Shown here one piece after another: positions 25,090 to 34,564 of a DNA stretch of 64,000 bases (within the stretch, counting starts at the first letter, position 1; every line of letters starts with the position of its first letter). Source of the stretch: Benzoatithermus flavus (GTDB lineage Bacteria > Pseudomonadota > Alphaproteobacteria > Geminicoccales > Geminicoccaceae). The translations under genes were made by a program, and so were the position numbers. The notes beneath the pieces are model-generated. The model searched no databases, was not told the origin of the DNA, and saw only the letters and a program-made list of their open reading frames with translations. The DNA is taken from positions 62,001-126,000 of the forward strand of contig NZ_JBBLZC010000003.1 of assembly GCF_037908215.1 (NCBI RefSeq), written 5' to 3'.

Positions 25090-26034
25090 TTATAGCCAGC
25101 CGGCCTCGCGATACCAAGCGAGCGTCGACGACAGGCCGCGGGCGAAGCCGATCGAGGGGCGCCAGCCCGGCAGCGCCGTCATGGTGGCGGGATCGCACAC
25201 CCAGTCCGGATGGAACAGCTCGGCCACCTTCCCGCGCCAGAGCAGCGGTGCCTGCCCGCGCGCCCGCGCGTAGCGCTCGAGCAGCCCGGCTGCAAGGAAA
25301 AGAGGTGCGCGGGGCAGGGGCACCAGCCTGACCCGTCGCCCCAGCACCCGTTCCGCGATGTCGGCGAGGTCGCGCCAGCCATAGCCGCCGGCGCGGCCGT
25401 CGTCGGGCTCGAGCACGGCCGCGGGCGGCAGCGTCGCCCCGAGCATCGCCACCAGAAGGCGGGCCAGATCCTCAACGTGCAGGAGCGAGAAGCGCGCGTC
25501 CGTCCCGGCGGGAGCCGCGAGCCAACCACGGGCGAGGCCCTGGATGATCGGCAGCGTGGCCCGATCGCCGGGACCGTAGACGGCAGGCGGGCGTACGATG
25601 GTGATCGCAAGCCGGTCGGCCCGTGCCCGCGCTTCCGCTTCGCCCAGCGCCTTGCTCTCGCCATAAGGCGAAAGGTGCGGCTCCCGCGCCGCCAGCGAGG
25701 AGACGTGGATGAACGGCCGGCCCGGCAGGGCCGAGGCGGCGGCTTCGGCGAGCCGGGCGGTCCCGGCGGCGTTGGCGGCGAGAAAGCCCGCACGGTCGGG
25801 CGCGTTGATCGCGCCGGCGACATGGACGACGGCATCGGCGCCCTGCACGAGTGCGCGCAGGCTCGCCTCGTCCGCGAGCGAGCCCGGCACGAGCTCGGCC
25901 CCGGTTGCGGCGAGCGCTTCGTCCTGCCGGCGCACGAGGGCGCGGACCGCATGGCCGGCCGCACGCAGCGCAGCCACCAGCGGCCGGCCCACGAAGCCCG
26001 TGGCGCCGGTCACCGCGACGGTGGCGGAGATCAT
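25090..26034 (-). CDS. cerR: NAD(P)-dependent reductase CerR-like (3-oxosphinganine reduction)
   Basis: Extended short-chain dehydrogenase of 314 residues. The nucleotide-binding motif is VTGATGFVGRPL at residues 8-19 and the catalytic Tyr/Lys lie in SPYGESKALGE near 125-129. In Caulobacter the equivalent gene reduces the 3-oxo group during ceramide synthesis. The gene sits between the ligase and acp genes on one strand, with 24 bases to the ligase stop. Called cerR by context and fold; generic epimerase activity cannot be excluded. Confidence 0.8.
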   Translation of the reverse strand: MISATVAVTGATGFVGRPLVAALRAAGHAVRALVRRQDEALAATGAELVPGSLADEASLRALVQGADAVVHVAGAINAPDRAGFLAANAAGTARLAEAAASALPGRPFIHVSSLAAREPHLSPYGESKALGEAEARARADRLAITIVRPPAVYGPGDRATLPIIQGLARGWLAAPAGTDARFSLLHVEDLARLLVAMLGATLPPAAVLEPDDGRAGGYGWRDLADIAERVLGRRVRLVPLPRAPLFLAAGLLERYARARGQAPLLWRGKVAELFHPDWVCDPATMTALPGWRPSIGFARGLSSTLAWYREAGWL

Positions 26035-26058
26035 GCCGGGGCGCTGCGACCGGCCTCG

Positions 26059-27852
26059 TCAGCTCGCGACGGCGAGCTGCTCGAGCTGGGCCCGCGCCCG
26101 CCGCTCGGGCGAGGCGGTCACGTCGCGGATGGCGCCGCTCAGATAGTCGGCCTTGACCGCGGCCCGGCTGAGCTTGCCCGAGGTGGTGAAGGTCAGGGAG
26201 CGGGTGGGAGCGAGCACCACCTCGCACTCCACGCCCGCGACCCGGCGCACCACGGCGGCGACGGCGGCGCGCAGCTCTTCCTGCGCCTTCTCGAGCATCG
26301 CCCGGCACTGCACCACGACCACCACCCGCTCGCGGTCGTCGTCGCCGTTGACGGCGAAGGCCGCGACGTCGCCGGCGCGCACACCGTCGAGCTGCTCCAC
26401 CGCCCACTCCACGTCCTGCGGCCAGATGTTGCGGCCGCCGACGATGATGAGATCCTTGGTACGGCCGGTGATCACGAGCTGGCCGTCGACGAGGTAGCCC
26501 ATGTCGCCCGAATCCAGCCAGCCGTCCTCGAGCAGCACGGCATGGGTGGCGACGTCGTTGCGGAAGTAGCCCTGCATCAGGCTCGGGCCCTTGATGCACA
26601 CCCTGCCGACGCAGCGTTCGGGCAGGGCCCGGCCGTGCCCGTCGCGGATCTCGACCGCGTAGCCCGGCATCGGACGGCCGCACAGGACGAAGCTCCGGAT
26701 CGCCCGCGCCGGACGGGTCTCGTCCACCGGCACGGCGCGCCGCTCGACCTCGAGTGCGCGGCCGCGGTCGATCGTATCGACCGCCACCCCCTGCCCGAGC
26801 GGGGCGAAGGTGACGGCGAGCGTCGCCTCGGCGAGGCCGTAGCTCGGCAGAAAGGCGCGCTCGTCGAAGCCGGCCTCCCGGAAGCGCTCCGCGAACTCGG
26901 CCAGCACGTTGCCGCGGATCATCTCGCCGCCGATCCCGGCGACGCGCCAGCGGCTGAGATCGAGGCCCTCGGGCACGCCGCTCTGCGCCCGGCGGGTGCA
27001 GAGCTCGTAGCCGAAGGTGGGGCCGAACGAGATCGTTCCACCGAGATCGGACAGGAGCTTGAGCCACAGGAGCGGCCGGCGCGCGAACGCCGTGCTCGGC
27101 AGATAGTCGACGGTGATCTGGTTCATCACCGGTGTCAGGCAGCAGCCGACGAGGCCCATGTCGTGGTAGAGCGGCAGCCACGACGTGCAGCGGTCGGTGG
27201 GCCCGAGCTTCAGCCCGTACACCGAGATGGCATGGGCGTTGGCGGCGATGGCGCGCTGGGTCACGAGCACGCCGCGGGGAAAGCTCGTGCTGCCGGAGGA
27301 GTACTGGATGTAGCAGGGCTCGTCGGGACCGAGCGGTGCGACGGGTTCGTCCGCAGCCGGCCAGGTCGCGATCTCGGCAGCGGTCGCGACCTCGACGACG
27401 CCCGTGGTTTCGGCTGCCTCCTTCAAAGTGGCCACGAGATCACCGGGCGCTACTGCCAAGCGGGCGCTGGCCGAGACGAGCATGCCGCGCAGCCGCTGCA
27501 CGTAGGCGTCGTGCCCGCCGATATTGATGCACAGCGGCAGCGGCACCGGCACGAGGCCGGCATACTGGCAGGCGAAGAACGTGGTCACGAAGTCGGCCGA
27601 AGTCTCGGCCACGATCGCGACCCGGTCGCCGCGGTCGAGCCCGCGGCCTGCGAGACGGGAAGCGAGATCGAGCGCCCGCTCGCGCAAGGTCCGATAAGGC
27701 AGGACCTCGACGAGCTCGCCGCGTGCCGAGAAGAAATTGAAGCCGGTCTCCCCCTGTGCGGCATAGTCCAAGCCGGCGGCCAGGGTATCGAACCCCTCCG
27801 CCCGGAACGGCAGCAAAGGATTGGTCGTCGGCGTTGGCTTCATCGTGGTCAT
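26059..27852 (-). CDS. Fatty-acyl-AMP ligase / acyl-ACP synthetase of the ceramide cluster
   Basis: Adenylate-forming enzyme of 597 residues, first gene of the operon. ATP-binding motifs are YIQYSSGSTSFPRGV near 200, the LPLYHDMGLVG segment typical of fatty-acyl-AMP ligases, and GWLDSGDMGYLVDGQLVITGR (Gly-Asp motif) near 450. It likely activates a fatty acid and loads it on the adjacent acyl carrier protein for Spt. The start at 27852 has aagg upstream and removes an unlikely leader; the frame extends to 27957. Confidence 0.85.
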   Translation of the reverse strand: MTTMKPTPTTNPLLPFRAEGFDTLAAGLDYAAQGETGFNFFSARGELVEVLPYRTLRERALDLASRLAGRGLDRGDRVAIVAETSADFVTTFFACQYAGLVPVPLPLCINIGGHDAYVQRLRGMLVSASARLAVAPGDLVATLKEAAETTGVVEVATAAEIATWPAADEPVAPLGPDEPCYIQYSSGSTSFPRGVLVTQRAIAANAHAISVYGLKLGPTDRCTSWLPLYHDMGLVGCCLTPVMNQITVDYLPSTAFARRPLLWLKLLSDLGGTISFGPTFGYELCTRRAQSGVPEGLDLSRWRVAGIGGEMIRGNVLAEFAERFREAGFDERAFLPSYGLAEATLAVTFAPLGQGVAVDTIDRGRALEVERRAVPVDETRPARAIRSFVLCGRPMPGYAVEIRDGHGRALPERCVGRVCIKGPSLMQGYFRNDVATHAVLLEDGWLDSGDMGYLVDGQLVITGRTKDLIIVGGRNIWPQDVEWAVEQLDGVRAGDVAAFAVNGDDDRERVVVVVQCRAMLEKAQEELRAAVAAVVRRVAGVECEVVLAPTRSLTFTTSGKLSRAAVKADYLSGAIRDVTASPERRARAQLEQLAVAS

Positions 27853-28194
27853 CGATAGCCTTGTCGGGTCTGTCCGCGGTTTCCCGGATCCGGCTCGGCG
27901 CCGAGGCCGCCACCTCGCTTGCACAGATAGAGAGTCGAAATTCCTGCTACCATTCACGTTCTGTTACGGTTTTTTGCGGCCGAGCTTTCGATATGGCCGT
28001 AAGCCCTTGATGTAGAAGCCTTCTACGTTGTCGAGGTGCCCGGAGCCGCCGACATGTGGTGGCGGCTAGTGCATTTTTGCCGCACTCTTCGGCGCGACTG
28101 CTGCGGTCGTGGAGCAGAACATTGGCGGCTAGCCCGCGTTCCGGCAGGGCAGGCGCGCGGTTGCGTCGCGTGCCGTGGTGTGTTTCTAGGCGGG
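27853..28194. other. Divergent AT-rich region between the ligase and the ABC exporter
   Basis: A 342-base gap whose middle (about 27930-28030) is clearly richer in A and T than the genome. It includes a T6 run near 27970 and a 15-base palindrome at 28012-28026. It probably holds the promoters for the ceramide operon (left) and the ABC transporter (right). I could not settle on a -35/-10 pair. Confidence 0.6.
28012..28026. promoter_or_regulatory. Palindromic operator candidate between ceramide operon and exporter
   Basis: gtagaag-c-cttctac is a perfect 7-base inverted repeat with a 1-base centre, placed 160 bases before the ligase start and 168 before the exporter start. Its form suits a dimeric regulator. 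No regulator gene is adjacent. Confidence 0.4.
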
Positions 28195-29964
28195 ATGTTG
28201 TCGGCCGGCGTCGCGCCCGGCCAGGGCGCCGCGGCGCCGTCCAGCAGGTGGCCGGTCGTGATCAACATTCTTAGGATCTTCTTCCGGGCGCGTGGCGCCA
28301 ATCCCTGGGTCGTGCTCGCCTGCCTCATCGTGGCGAGCCTGTGCGAGGGGGTGAGCCTCGCCACCATGGTCCCGCTGCTCGGCGCCGCCTCGGGCTCGTC
28401 GCACCCGTCCTTCGTCTCGCGGCTGGTCACCGACACGCTGGACCGGCTGGGCCTCCATCCGTCGCTGGGCGCTCTGATCGCGGTCCTGGTCGGCTTCATG
28501 CTGCTGAACGCCGCGGTCTCGCTCTTCGCCATGCGCAAAGTCGGCTATGCCAACGCCGAGGTCGCGAACGACATGCGCGCGCGGCTGATCCGCCACCTTC
28601 TCGGCGTGCGCTGGAGCTATCTCCTCGATCATCCTGCCGGTCGGATCGCCAACGCCTTCAGCGGCGAGGTCAGCCGCTCGCAGCAGGCCTACCAGCTCGC
28701 GGCCCAGTTCGTGGCCGAGGCGGTCGAGACCGTGGTCATGCTGCTGCTCGCCGTGCTCGTGTCGTGGAAGCTGGCGCTCGGGGCGCTCCTTGTCGGGCTC
28801 TCGACCGGAAGCGCGGTTCACTTCCTGGTCCTGCGGGCGAAGAAGGCCGGCAGGCGCCAGACCGAGCTCACCAAGGAACTCGTGAGCCTTCTGACCGACA
28901 CGATCGACAACCTGAAGCCGCTCAAGGCCATGGGAGCACAGCAGGCGTTCGCGGGCTTCTTCGAGCGCCGCCTGCACCGCCTGCGCAAGGCGCTGCGCCG
29001 GCAGGTCCTGAGCCGCGAGGCCCTGCGCAACGGCCAGGACGCGCTCCTTGCCGTCTGCCTGGGTGTCGCCGCCTACTTCGCGCTCGTCGTGTTCTCGAAC
29101 TCGCTCGAGCAGGTGATCGTGGTGGGCGTCGTGCTCACCCGGACCGCCAAGGGCATCGGCCGGATGCAGACTTTCCTGCAGCAGGCGGTGATCGTCGAGG
29201 CCCCTTTCATGGAGGTCGAGAACCTGATCCGCGAGCTCGAGGAGAACCAAGAGAACCGGGGCGGCGGCGTCGAGCCCCGCTTCGAGCGGGAGATCCGCTT
29301 CGAGCGGGTTTCGTTCGGCTACGGTGCCAAGGGCGTCCTGCGCGAGGCCTCGCTCGAGGTTCCTGCGGGCAGCATCACCGTGCTCACCGGCCCCTCCGGC
29401 GCGGGCAAGACGACGCTGATCGACCTCGTCCTCGGCCTGCATCGCCCGCAAGCCGGGCGCATCCTGCTCGACGATCTCGACCTCGCCGCGGTCGATCTCC
29501 AGGCCTGGCGCACCCGCGTCGGCTACGTGCCGCAGGAGCTGATTCTGTTCCACGACACGGTGCTCGAGAACCTGACGCTCGGCGATCCCGCCTATAGCGA
29601 GCGCGATGCCGAGGAGGCGCTCCGGCTCGCCGGCGCTCTCGAGTTCGTCATGCAGCTTCCCGAAGGTATGGGCACGGTGGTCGGCGCCAAAGGGGCCAGG
29701 CTCTCGGGCGGGCAGCGGCAGCGCATCTCGCTCGCCCGCGCTCTGATCCGCCGTCCGAAGCTCCTGATCCTCGACGAGGTCACGAGCGCCCTCGACCCGG
29801 AATCGGAACGGGCGATCTGCCGCAACATCGCGGCCCTGCGCGCGCGCACGACCGTGCTCGCCGTGACCCACCGGCCAGCCTTCCTCGAGATCGCGACCCG
29901 CATCTACCACCTCGAGAACGGCAGCGTGCGCGCCATGCGCGAGCAGGAGCCAGCGATCCTCTGA
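28195..29964 (+). CDS. ABC exporter, fused membrane and ATPase domains
   Basis: Half-size ABC exporter of 589 residues from the ATG at 28195; GTG at 28258 is an alternative nearer the first helix. Six membrane segments lie within the first 350 residues. The ATPase domain has Walker A GPSGAGKTTL near 395, signature LSGGQRQRISLARAL near 505, Walker B LLILDEVTSALDPE and H-loop VTHRP. It is divergent from the ceramide genes, so lipid (ceramide) export is a reasonable guess, but the family transports many lipids and peptides. Its 3' end is 7 bases from the ppx end. Confidence 0.88.
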   Translation: MLSAGVAPGQGAAAPSSRWPVVINILRIFFRARGANPWVVLACLIVASLCEGVSLATMVPLLGAASGSSHPSFVSRLVTDTLDRLGLHPSLGALIAVLVGFMLLNAAVSLFAMRKVGYANAEVANDMRARLIRHLLGVRWSYLLDHPAGRIANAFSGEVSRSQQAYQLAAQFVAEAVETVVMLLLAVLVSWKLALGALLVGLSTGSAVHFLVLRAKKAGRRQTELTKELVSLLTDTIDNLKPLKAMGAQQAFAGFFERRLHRLRKALRRQVLSREALRNGQDALLAVCLGVAAYFALVVFSNSLEQVIVVGVVLTRTAKGIGRMQTFLQQAVIVEAPFMEVENLIRELEENQENRGGGVEPRFEREIRFERVSFGYGAKGVLREASLEVPAGSITVLTGPSGAGKTTLIDLVLGLHRPQAGRILLDDLDLAAVDLQAWRTRVGYVPQELILFHDTVLENLTLGDPAYSERDAEEALRLAGALEFVMQLPEGMGTVVGAKGARLSGGQRQRISLARALIRRPKLLILDEVTSALDPESERAICRNIAALRARTTVLAVTHRPAFLEIATRIYHLENGSVRAMREQEPAIL

Positions 29965-29971
29965 ACGCCCC

Positions 29972-31495
29972 TCAGGCCGTTGCCGTGACCCGGAACCGGC
30001 CGAGACCCAGGGCTTTCGCCACGGCACGCAGCCGCGGTCGCGAGATGTCGGGATCGGGCGCCATGTCGGAGACGGGCAGATGCAGCACGAGCTCGTCGCC
30101 CGCGATCTCGAGCCGGCTGCTCGCGAGAAGATCGGGTACGGCGGCCGACACCCGGTAGCCGAGCTGCAGCGTGGCCCCCAGGAGCTCCGCGCGCCTTCGC
30201 TCCGGCTCCGGCAGGAGCGAGAGGATCGGGCGGATGAACAGATCCTCGGGGCTGCCCTCGTAGCGGATGAAGCAGGCGTAGGCGAGGAAGGCGCGCTCGG
30301 CGTGGGTAAGGCCGATGAAAGGATACTGGGCGAGGCGATAGAACGCCTCGCGCGCGCGGAAGGCCGGATGCTCGCGCCAGGCCGAATCCGAGAGCTCGCA
30401 TGCCGCGAGCCGCAGCCGCCGCTGCTCCGGCGTCTCGTTCGGGAACACCGATCGGGTCCATTCGCCCATGGCCCGGCCGATCGTCGGCACGCGCGAGCGC
30501 GTGCGGCCGAAATCATGGGCACCGGCGAGCAGCGGATCCTCCTGCAGCTCCTCGGGCGTGAGGCGCAGGAACACGCGCCCCTCGCGCAGGCCGAAGGCCG
30601 AGAACACGACCGCCTCGGGCTCGATCCGGCGCACGACCCGCTCGAGCAGGAGCGCCGCGGCGCGCACGGTCGGCATGCGCCTTCCCGGCATGCCGGGCAC
30701 GGTCTTGAGCTCCTCGTCGTCGAGAGCGGCGATGCTGCGCCCGAGCTTGACCGCTTCCTCCGCCGTCAGGCGATAGTCGTGCACCACCTTGAGCGGCGTG
30801 TCGGTGATGGCGAGCCGGATGCGGGCGAGCGCCCGCCAGCCGCCGCCCACGACGTAGAACGATTGCCCGCGACACACTCCTTCGAGCCAGGGCAGGCTCG
30901 CGAGGCGCTCGTCGATCAGGCGTGTGGCCGCCGCCCGGTCTTCGAGCAGCATCCGGGTCACTGGCAGCGTGCCGAGCGGCAGGCTGCCGTAAGGGGCGAT
31001 CGGCCCGTCCGGGGTCACGAGCGAGAGATCCACGCTGCCGCCACCGAGATCGCCCACCACCCCCCGCGGCCGGTGGAAGCTGTAGGCGACGCCCATGGCC
31101 GCCGTGTGCGCCTCCTCGTGGCCCGAGAGCACGGTGAGCGGCCGGCCGGTGGCGCGCCGGGCCTCGGCCAGGAACTCGGCCCCGTTCATGGCACGGCGCA
31201 CGGCCTCGGTCGCGACGTACTCGACCTCGCGTGCGCGCAGCGCGCTCGCGATGTGGGCGAAGCGCCGGAGCGCGTGCAGCGCGCTGTCCATCTCCTCCCG
31301 GCCGATCCGGCCGGTGGAGGCGAGGCTCCTGCCCAGCGTGGAGACCGACTTCTCGTTGAAGAGGGCTATCGGCGCCCGGCACAGCCGCTCGTAGACGACG
31401 AGCCGGATCGAGTTCGAGCCGATATCGACGACGGCGAACGGCTCGTGCCGCTCGCCTTCCTGCGCGCGCGGCGCGCTGCGGGGTGAAGCTGTCAT
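29972..31495 (-). CDS. ppx: Exopolyphosphatase / GppA phosphatase
   Basis: Removes terminal phosphate from polyphosphate (or pppGpp), cytosolic, 507 residues. ASKHA phosphatase motifs: VVDIGSNSIRLVVYE near residue 22, VATEAVRRA near 94, SGHEEA near 123 and VGDLGGGSVDLSLV near 146-159. A C-terminal HD-like helical region follows. It starts 5 bases after the ppk stop, so ppk and ppx are cotranscribed. Confidence 0.93.
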   Translation of the reverse strand: MTASPRSAPRAQEGERHEPFAVVDIGSNSIRLVVYERLCRAPIALFNEKSVSTLGRSLASTGRIGREEMDSALHALRRFAHIASALRAREVEYVATEAVRRAMNGAEFLAEARRATGRPLTVLSGHEEAHTAAMGVAYSFHRPRGVVGDLGGGSVDLSLVTPDGPIAPYGSLPLGTLPVTRMLLEDRAAATRLIDERLASLPWLEGVCRGQSFYVVGGGWRALARIRLAITDTPLKVVHDYRLTAEEAVKLGRSIAALDDEELKTVPGMPGRRMPTVRAAALLLERVVRRIEPEAVVFSAFGLREGRVFLRLTPEELQEDPLLAGAHDFGRTRSRVPTIGRAMGEWTRSVFPNETPEQRRLRLAACELSDSAWREHPAFRAREAFYRLAQYPFIGLTHAERAFLAYACFIRYEGSPEDLFIRPILSLLPEPERRRAELLGATLQLGYRVSAAVPDLLASSRLEIAGDELVLHLPVSDMAPDPDISRPRLRAVAKALGLGRFRVTATA

Positions 31496-31500
31496 CGGCC

Positions 31501-33717
31501 TTAGACGGTCGCGCTGTCGGGGAGATAGGAAAGCTGCAGGCGCGTGACCCCCTGCTTCTTGAGGGCGCTGCCGCGGCCCGACAGGCTCGGGTTGGTCATG
31601 AAATAGATGTGGGCCGAGAACGCCTCCTCGTCGGGCTTGACCCGCTCGTACGTGCCGTCGGGCTTCAGGATCCAGCTGTTGGTCACGTCCTTCAGGTTCG
31701 CCACCATCACCTGCGACATGATCTGCTGATGACAGGTCTCGTTCTCGATCGGCACCAGCGTCTCCACCCGCCGCGAGAGGTTTCTCTGCATCCAGTCGGC
31801 CGAGGAGATGAACACCTTGGCCTTCCTGGAAGGGAGCCCCGCGCCGTTGCCGAAGCAGACGATGCGGGAGTGCTCGAGGAAGCGGCCGACGATGCTCTTC
31901 ACCCGGATGTTCTCGGACAGGCCCGGCACCCCCGGCCTCAGGCAGCAGATGCCGCGGATGACGAGGTCGATCTTCACGCCAGCACAGCTGGCCTCGTAGA
32001 GCTTCGTGATGATCTGCTCGTCCACGAGCGCGTTCAGCTTGGCCCAGATCTGCCCCCTCCTGCCCGCGCGCACATGTTCCATCTCCTCCTCGATATGGTG
32101 CACCAGGGTCTCGCGCAGGTTCACGGGGGCCAGCGCCAGCTTCTCGAGGCCCACAGGTGTCGCGTAGCCCGTCATGTAGTTGAACGCCTTGGCGGCGTCG
32201 CGGCCCAGCGCCGGATCGCAGGTGAAGAACGAGATGTCGGTGTAGACCTTGGCGGTGACGGGGTGGTAGTTGCCGGTGCCGAAATGGCAGTAAGTGCGGT
32301 AACCGTCGGCTTCCTTCCGCACCACGAGCGAGACCTTGGCATGGGTCTTGAGCTGGATGAAGCCGTAGACGACCTGGACACCCGCCCGCTCGAGATTCCT
32401 GGCCCAGCGGATGTTGAGCTCCTCGTCGAAGCGCGCCTTGAGCTCGACCAGTGCCGTCACCGACTTGCCGGCATCCGCTGCCTCGATGAGCGCCGCCACG
32501 ATCGGGCTGTCCTCGCTCGTGCGGTAGAGCGTCTGCTTGATGGCGACGACGTTGGGGTCGCGCGCCGCCTGGCGCACGAACTGCACCACCACCTCGAAGC
32601 TCTCGTAAGGATGGTGGACGACGAAGTCTTTTTTACGGATCGCGGCGAAGCAGTCGCCGTTGTAATCCTTGATTCGTTCGGGAAAGCGCGGGGTGAAGGC
32701 GGGAAACAGGAGCTCCGGCCGGTCCTTGACGATCACCTGCGAGGCATCGGCGAGGCCCAGGATCCCGTCGACCTCGTCCACGTCTTCGGGCTCGACGTGG
32801 AGGTGCGTCGTGAGGAAGGTGCGCAGCTTCTCGGGCATCGCCGCATCGATGCTGAGGCGGATCACGTTGCCGAGGCGGCGCCGCTTCAGCATGGTCTCGA
32901 ACAGCCGGACCAGATCCTCGGCCTCCTCCTCGATTTCGATGTCGCTGTCGCGCAAGACCCGGAAGAAGCCGCCGCCCTTGCAGACGAAGCCGGGGAACAG
33001 GAAGTCCGAGAAGGCGAGGATGAGCTGCTCGAGACGGATGAAGCGCGCCTGTTCGCCCGGCAGCCGCACGAAGCGCTCGAGCTTGCCGGGCAGGAGCACG
33101 AGGCCGACCAGCGTGTCGCCCTTGCCCCGATCCAGCTCGAGCACCACGCCGATGCCGCGGTTCGGGATGAACGGGAAGGGATGGGCGGGATCGACCGCGA
33201 TCGGCGTCAAGACCGCGATCGCCTCCTCCTCGAACCGCTTGCGTAAGAATGCGAGATCCTGGTCCGTGAGCTCGCTCGTGTCGAGGACGACCACCCCGTG
33301 CTGGCGGAGCTGGGCGGTGAGCTGGTGCCAGCAGCGCTGCTGCGCCTGGACGAGCGTGCTCACGCGCTGCTTGATCGCGGCGAGCTGCTCCTGGGGCGTC
33401 ATGCCGTCGGCGGTCACCGGGGGGATGGGCAGCTTCGCGAGCTCCATCAGGCCCGAGACCCGCACCATGTAGAACTCGTCGAGATTGTTGTCCGAGATCG
33501 ACAGAAAGCGCAGCCGCTCGAGCAGCGGATGGTTCGGGTTGTACGCCTCCTCGAGCACGCGGCCGTTGAAGGCGAGCCACGAGAGCTCGCGGTTGATGAA
33601 ATGCTCGGGCCGGATCTCCGGCATCGCCGGTGTGGCCGGCCTGGCATGGCGATCGGCCGCCGCCTCTCCATCGCGGTGGATGACGGCAGCTCCTGCGTCG
33701 ACGCGATCTGCGGTCAT
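31501..33717 (-). CDS. ppk: Polyphosphate kinase 1
   Basis: Makes polyphosphate from ATP through a phospho-His intermediate; 738 residues. The N-terminal motif is HFINRELSWLAFNGRVLEEA near 40-60. Conserved catalytic segments include FIQLKTHAKVSLVVRKE (phospho-His) and CHFGTGNYHPVTAKVYTD. The ATG at 33717 gives a leader of about 38 residues ahead of the domain, and a start at the internal Met near residue 32 is possible. Together with ppx and the divergent sixA it forms a phosphate-handling locus. Confidence 0.95.
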   Translation of the reverse strand: MTADRVDAGAAVIHRDGEAAADRHARPATPAMPEIRPEHFINRELSWLAFNGRVLEEAYNPNHPLLERLRFLSISDNNLDEFYMVRVSGLMELAKLPIPPVTADGMTPQEQLAAIKQRVSTLVQAQQRCWHQLTAQLRQHGVVVLDTSELTDQDLAFLRKRFEEEAIAVLTPIAVDPAHPFPFIPNRGIGVVLELDRGKGDTLVGLVLLPGKLERFVRLPGEQARFIRLEQLILAFSDFLFPGFVCKGGGFFRVLRDSDIEIEEEAEDLVRLFETMLKRRRLGNVIRLSIDAAMPEKLRTFLTTHLHVEPEDVDEVDGILGLADASQVIVKDRPELLFPAFTPRFPERIKDYNGDCFAAIRKKDFVVHHPYESFEVVVQFVRQAARDPNVVAIKQTLYRTSEDSPIVAALIEAADAGKSVTALVELKARFDEELNIRWARNLERAGVQVVYGFIQLKTHAKVSLVVRKEADGYRTYCHFGTGNYHPVTAKVYTDISFFTCDPALGRDAAKAFNYMTGYATPVGLEKLALAPVNLRETLVHHIEEEMEHVRAGRRGQIWAKLNALVDEQIITKLYEASCAGVKIDLVIRGICCLRPGVPGLSENIRVKSIVGRFLEHSRIVCFGNGAGLPSRKAKVFISSADWMQRNLSRRVETLVPIENETCHQQIMSQVMVANLKDVTNSWILKPDGTYERVKPDEEAFSAHIYFMTNPSLSGRGSALKKQGVTRLQLSYLPDSATV

Positions 33718-33842
33718 GGCCCTGCCTTCTGCCGCATCCTTGCGGCGCGTGCACCATGCGTCCGGTCCGTGGCGGTTCTATAACCACTTCGGGCCGCGCT
33801 TGTCATGCGATCGGGCCCGCCACGCGGGAGCCATACCTCAGC

Positions 33843-34361
33843 ATGCTGGAGCTTCTCCTTTTCCGCCACGCCAAATCGCGTCGCGACCAGCGTGGGATCG
33901 AGGACCATGAGCGCGACCTCGCCCCGCGTGGCGAGGCCGCCGCCCCGCGCATGGGCCGCCTTCTGCGCGAAGAGGGGCGCATCCCGGACCTCGTGCTCTG
34001 CTCGAGCGCCAGGCGCGCCGAGCGGACCTGGCGCCTCGCCGCCGCCGAACTGGGTGCCGCAGCACCGGAGGCGTTCTTCAGCCGCGAGCTCTACATGGTC
34101 CCGCCCGAGCGGCTCCTGGAAGGCATCCGCCGCCACGGGGGCGAGGCACGCCGCCTGATGCTGGTCGGCCACAATCCCGGCCTGCAGGAGCTGGCGCTCC
34201 TGCTCGTCGGCGAAGGCAAGGCCGGGCCGAGAGCCAGGCTCGCCGAGAAGTTTCCGACCGCCGCCATCGCCTGCATCACCTTCGATGCGCCGGGCTGGGA
34301 CCGGCTCAGGCCGCATTCCGGACGGCTGGAGGCGTTCTGGCGGTCGCGCGATCTCGACTGA
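33843..34361 (+). CDS. sixA: SixA-type phosphohistidine phosphatase
   Basis: Histidine-phosphatase-superfamily protein of 172 residues. The catalytic RHAKS (LLLFRHAKSRRD) is at residues 8-12, with a second Arg in LCSSARRAERTW and the second His in LVGHNPGL near 105. SixA removes phosphate from phospho-His, for example on phosphorelay or phosphotransferase proteins. It is divergent from ppk. The frame extends upstream, but ATG 33843 opens directly with the domain. Confidence 0.88.
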   Translation: MLELLLFRHAKSRRDQRGIEDHERDLAPRGEAAAPRMGRLLREEGRIPDLVLCSSARRAERTWRLAAAELGAAAPEAFFSRELYMVPPERLLEGIRRHGGEARRLMLVGHNPGLQELALLLVGEGKAGPRARLAEKFPTAAIACITFDAPGWDRLRPHSGRLEAFWRSRDLD

Positions 34362-34564
34362 GGTGCTCGCCCGCGCTCGGCCGACGGCAGGCTCGGAAGC
34401 GATGGCGCGTTCCTCGGCGAGGGCTGCGACGCCGGCCGCTTCTGCTGCCCGTCCTGCGGCAGCGTCCTCGGATCCCGTACGTCGAGACTATGGTCGCGCT
34501 CCTGGTGATTGGGGTCTACTGCCGCATCGGCTGGATTCGAGCTGGCATCCACGGGAGGTGAACC

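Noticed and set aside
27958..27972. A second LexA-like site (gttc-N7-gttt) in the ceramide/exporter intergenic region
   Set aside because: It has one mismatch in the conserved half-site and lies next to genes with no DNA-repair role; probably chance in an AT-rich stretch.
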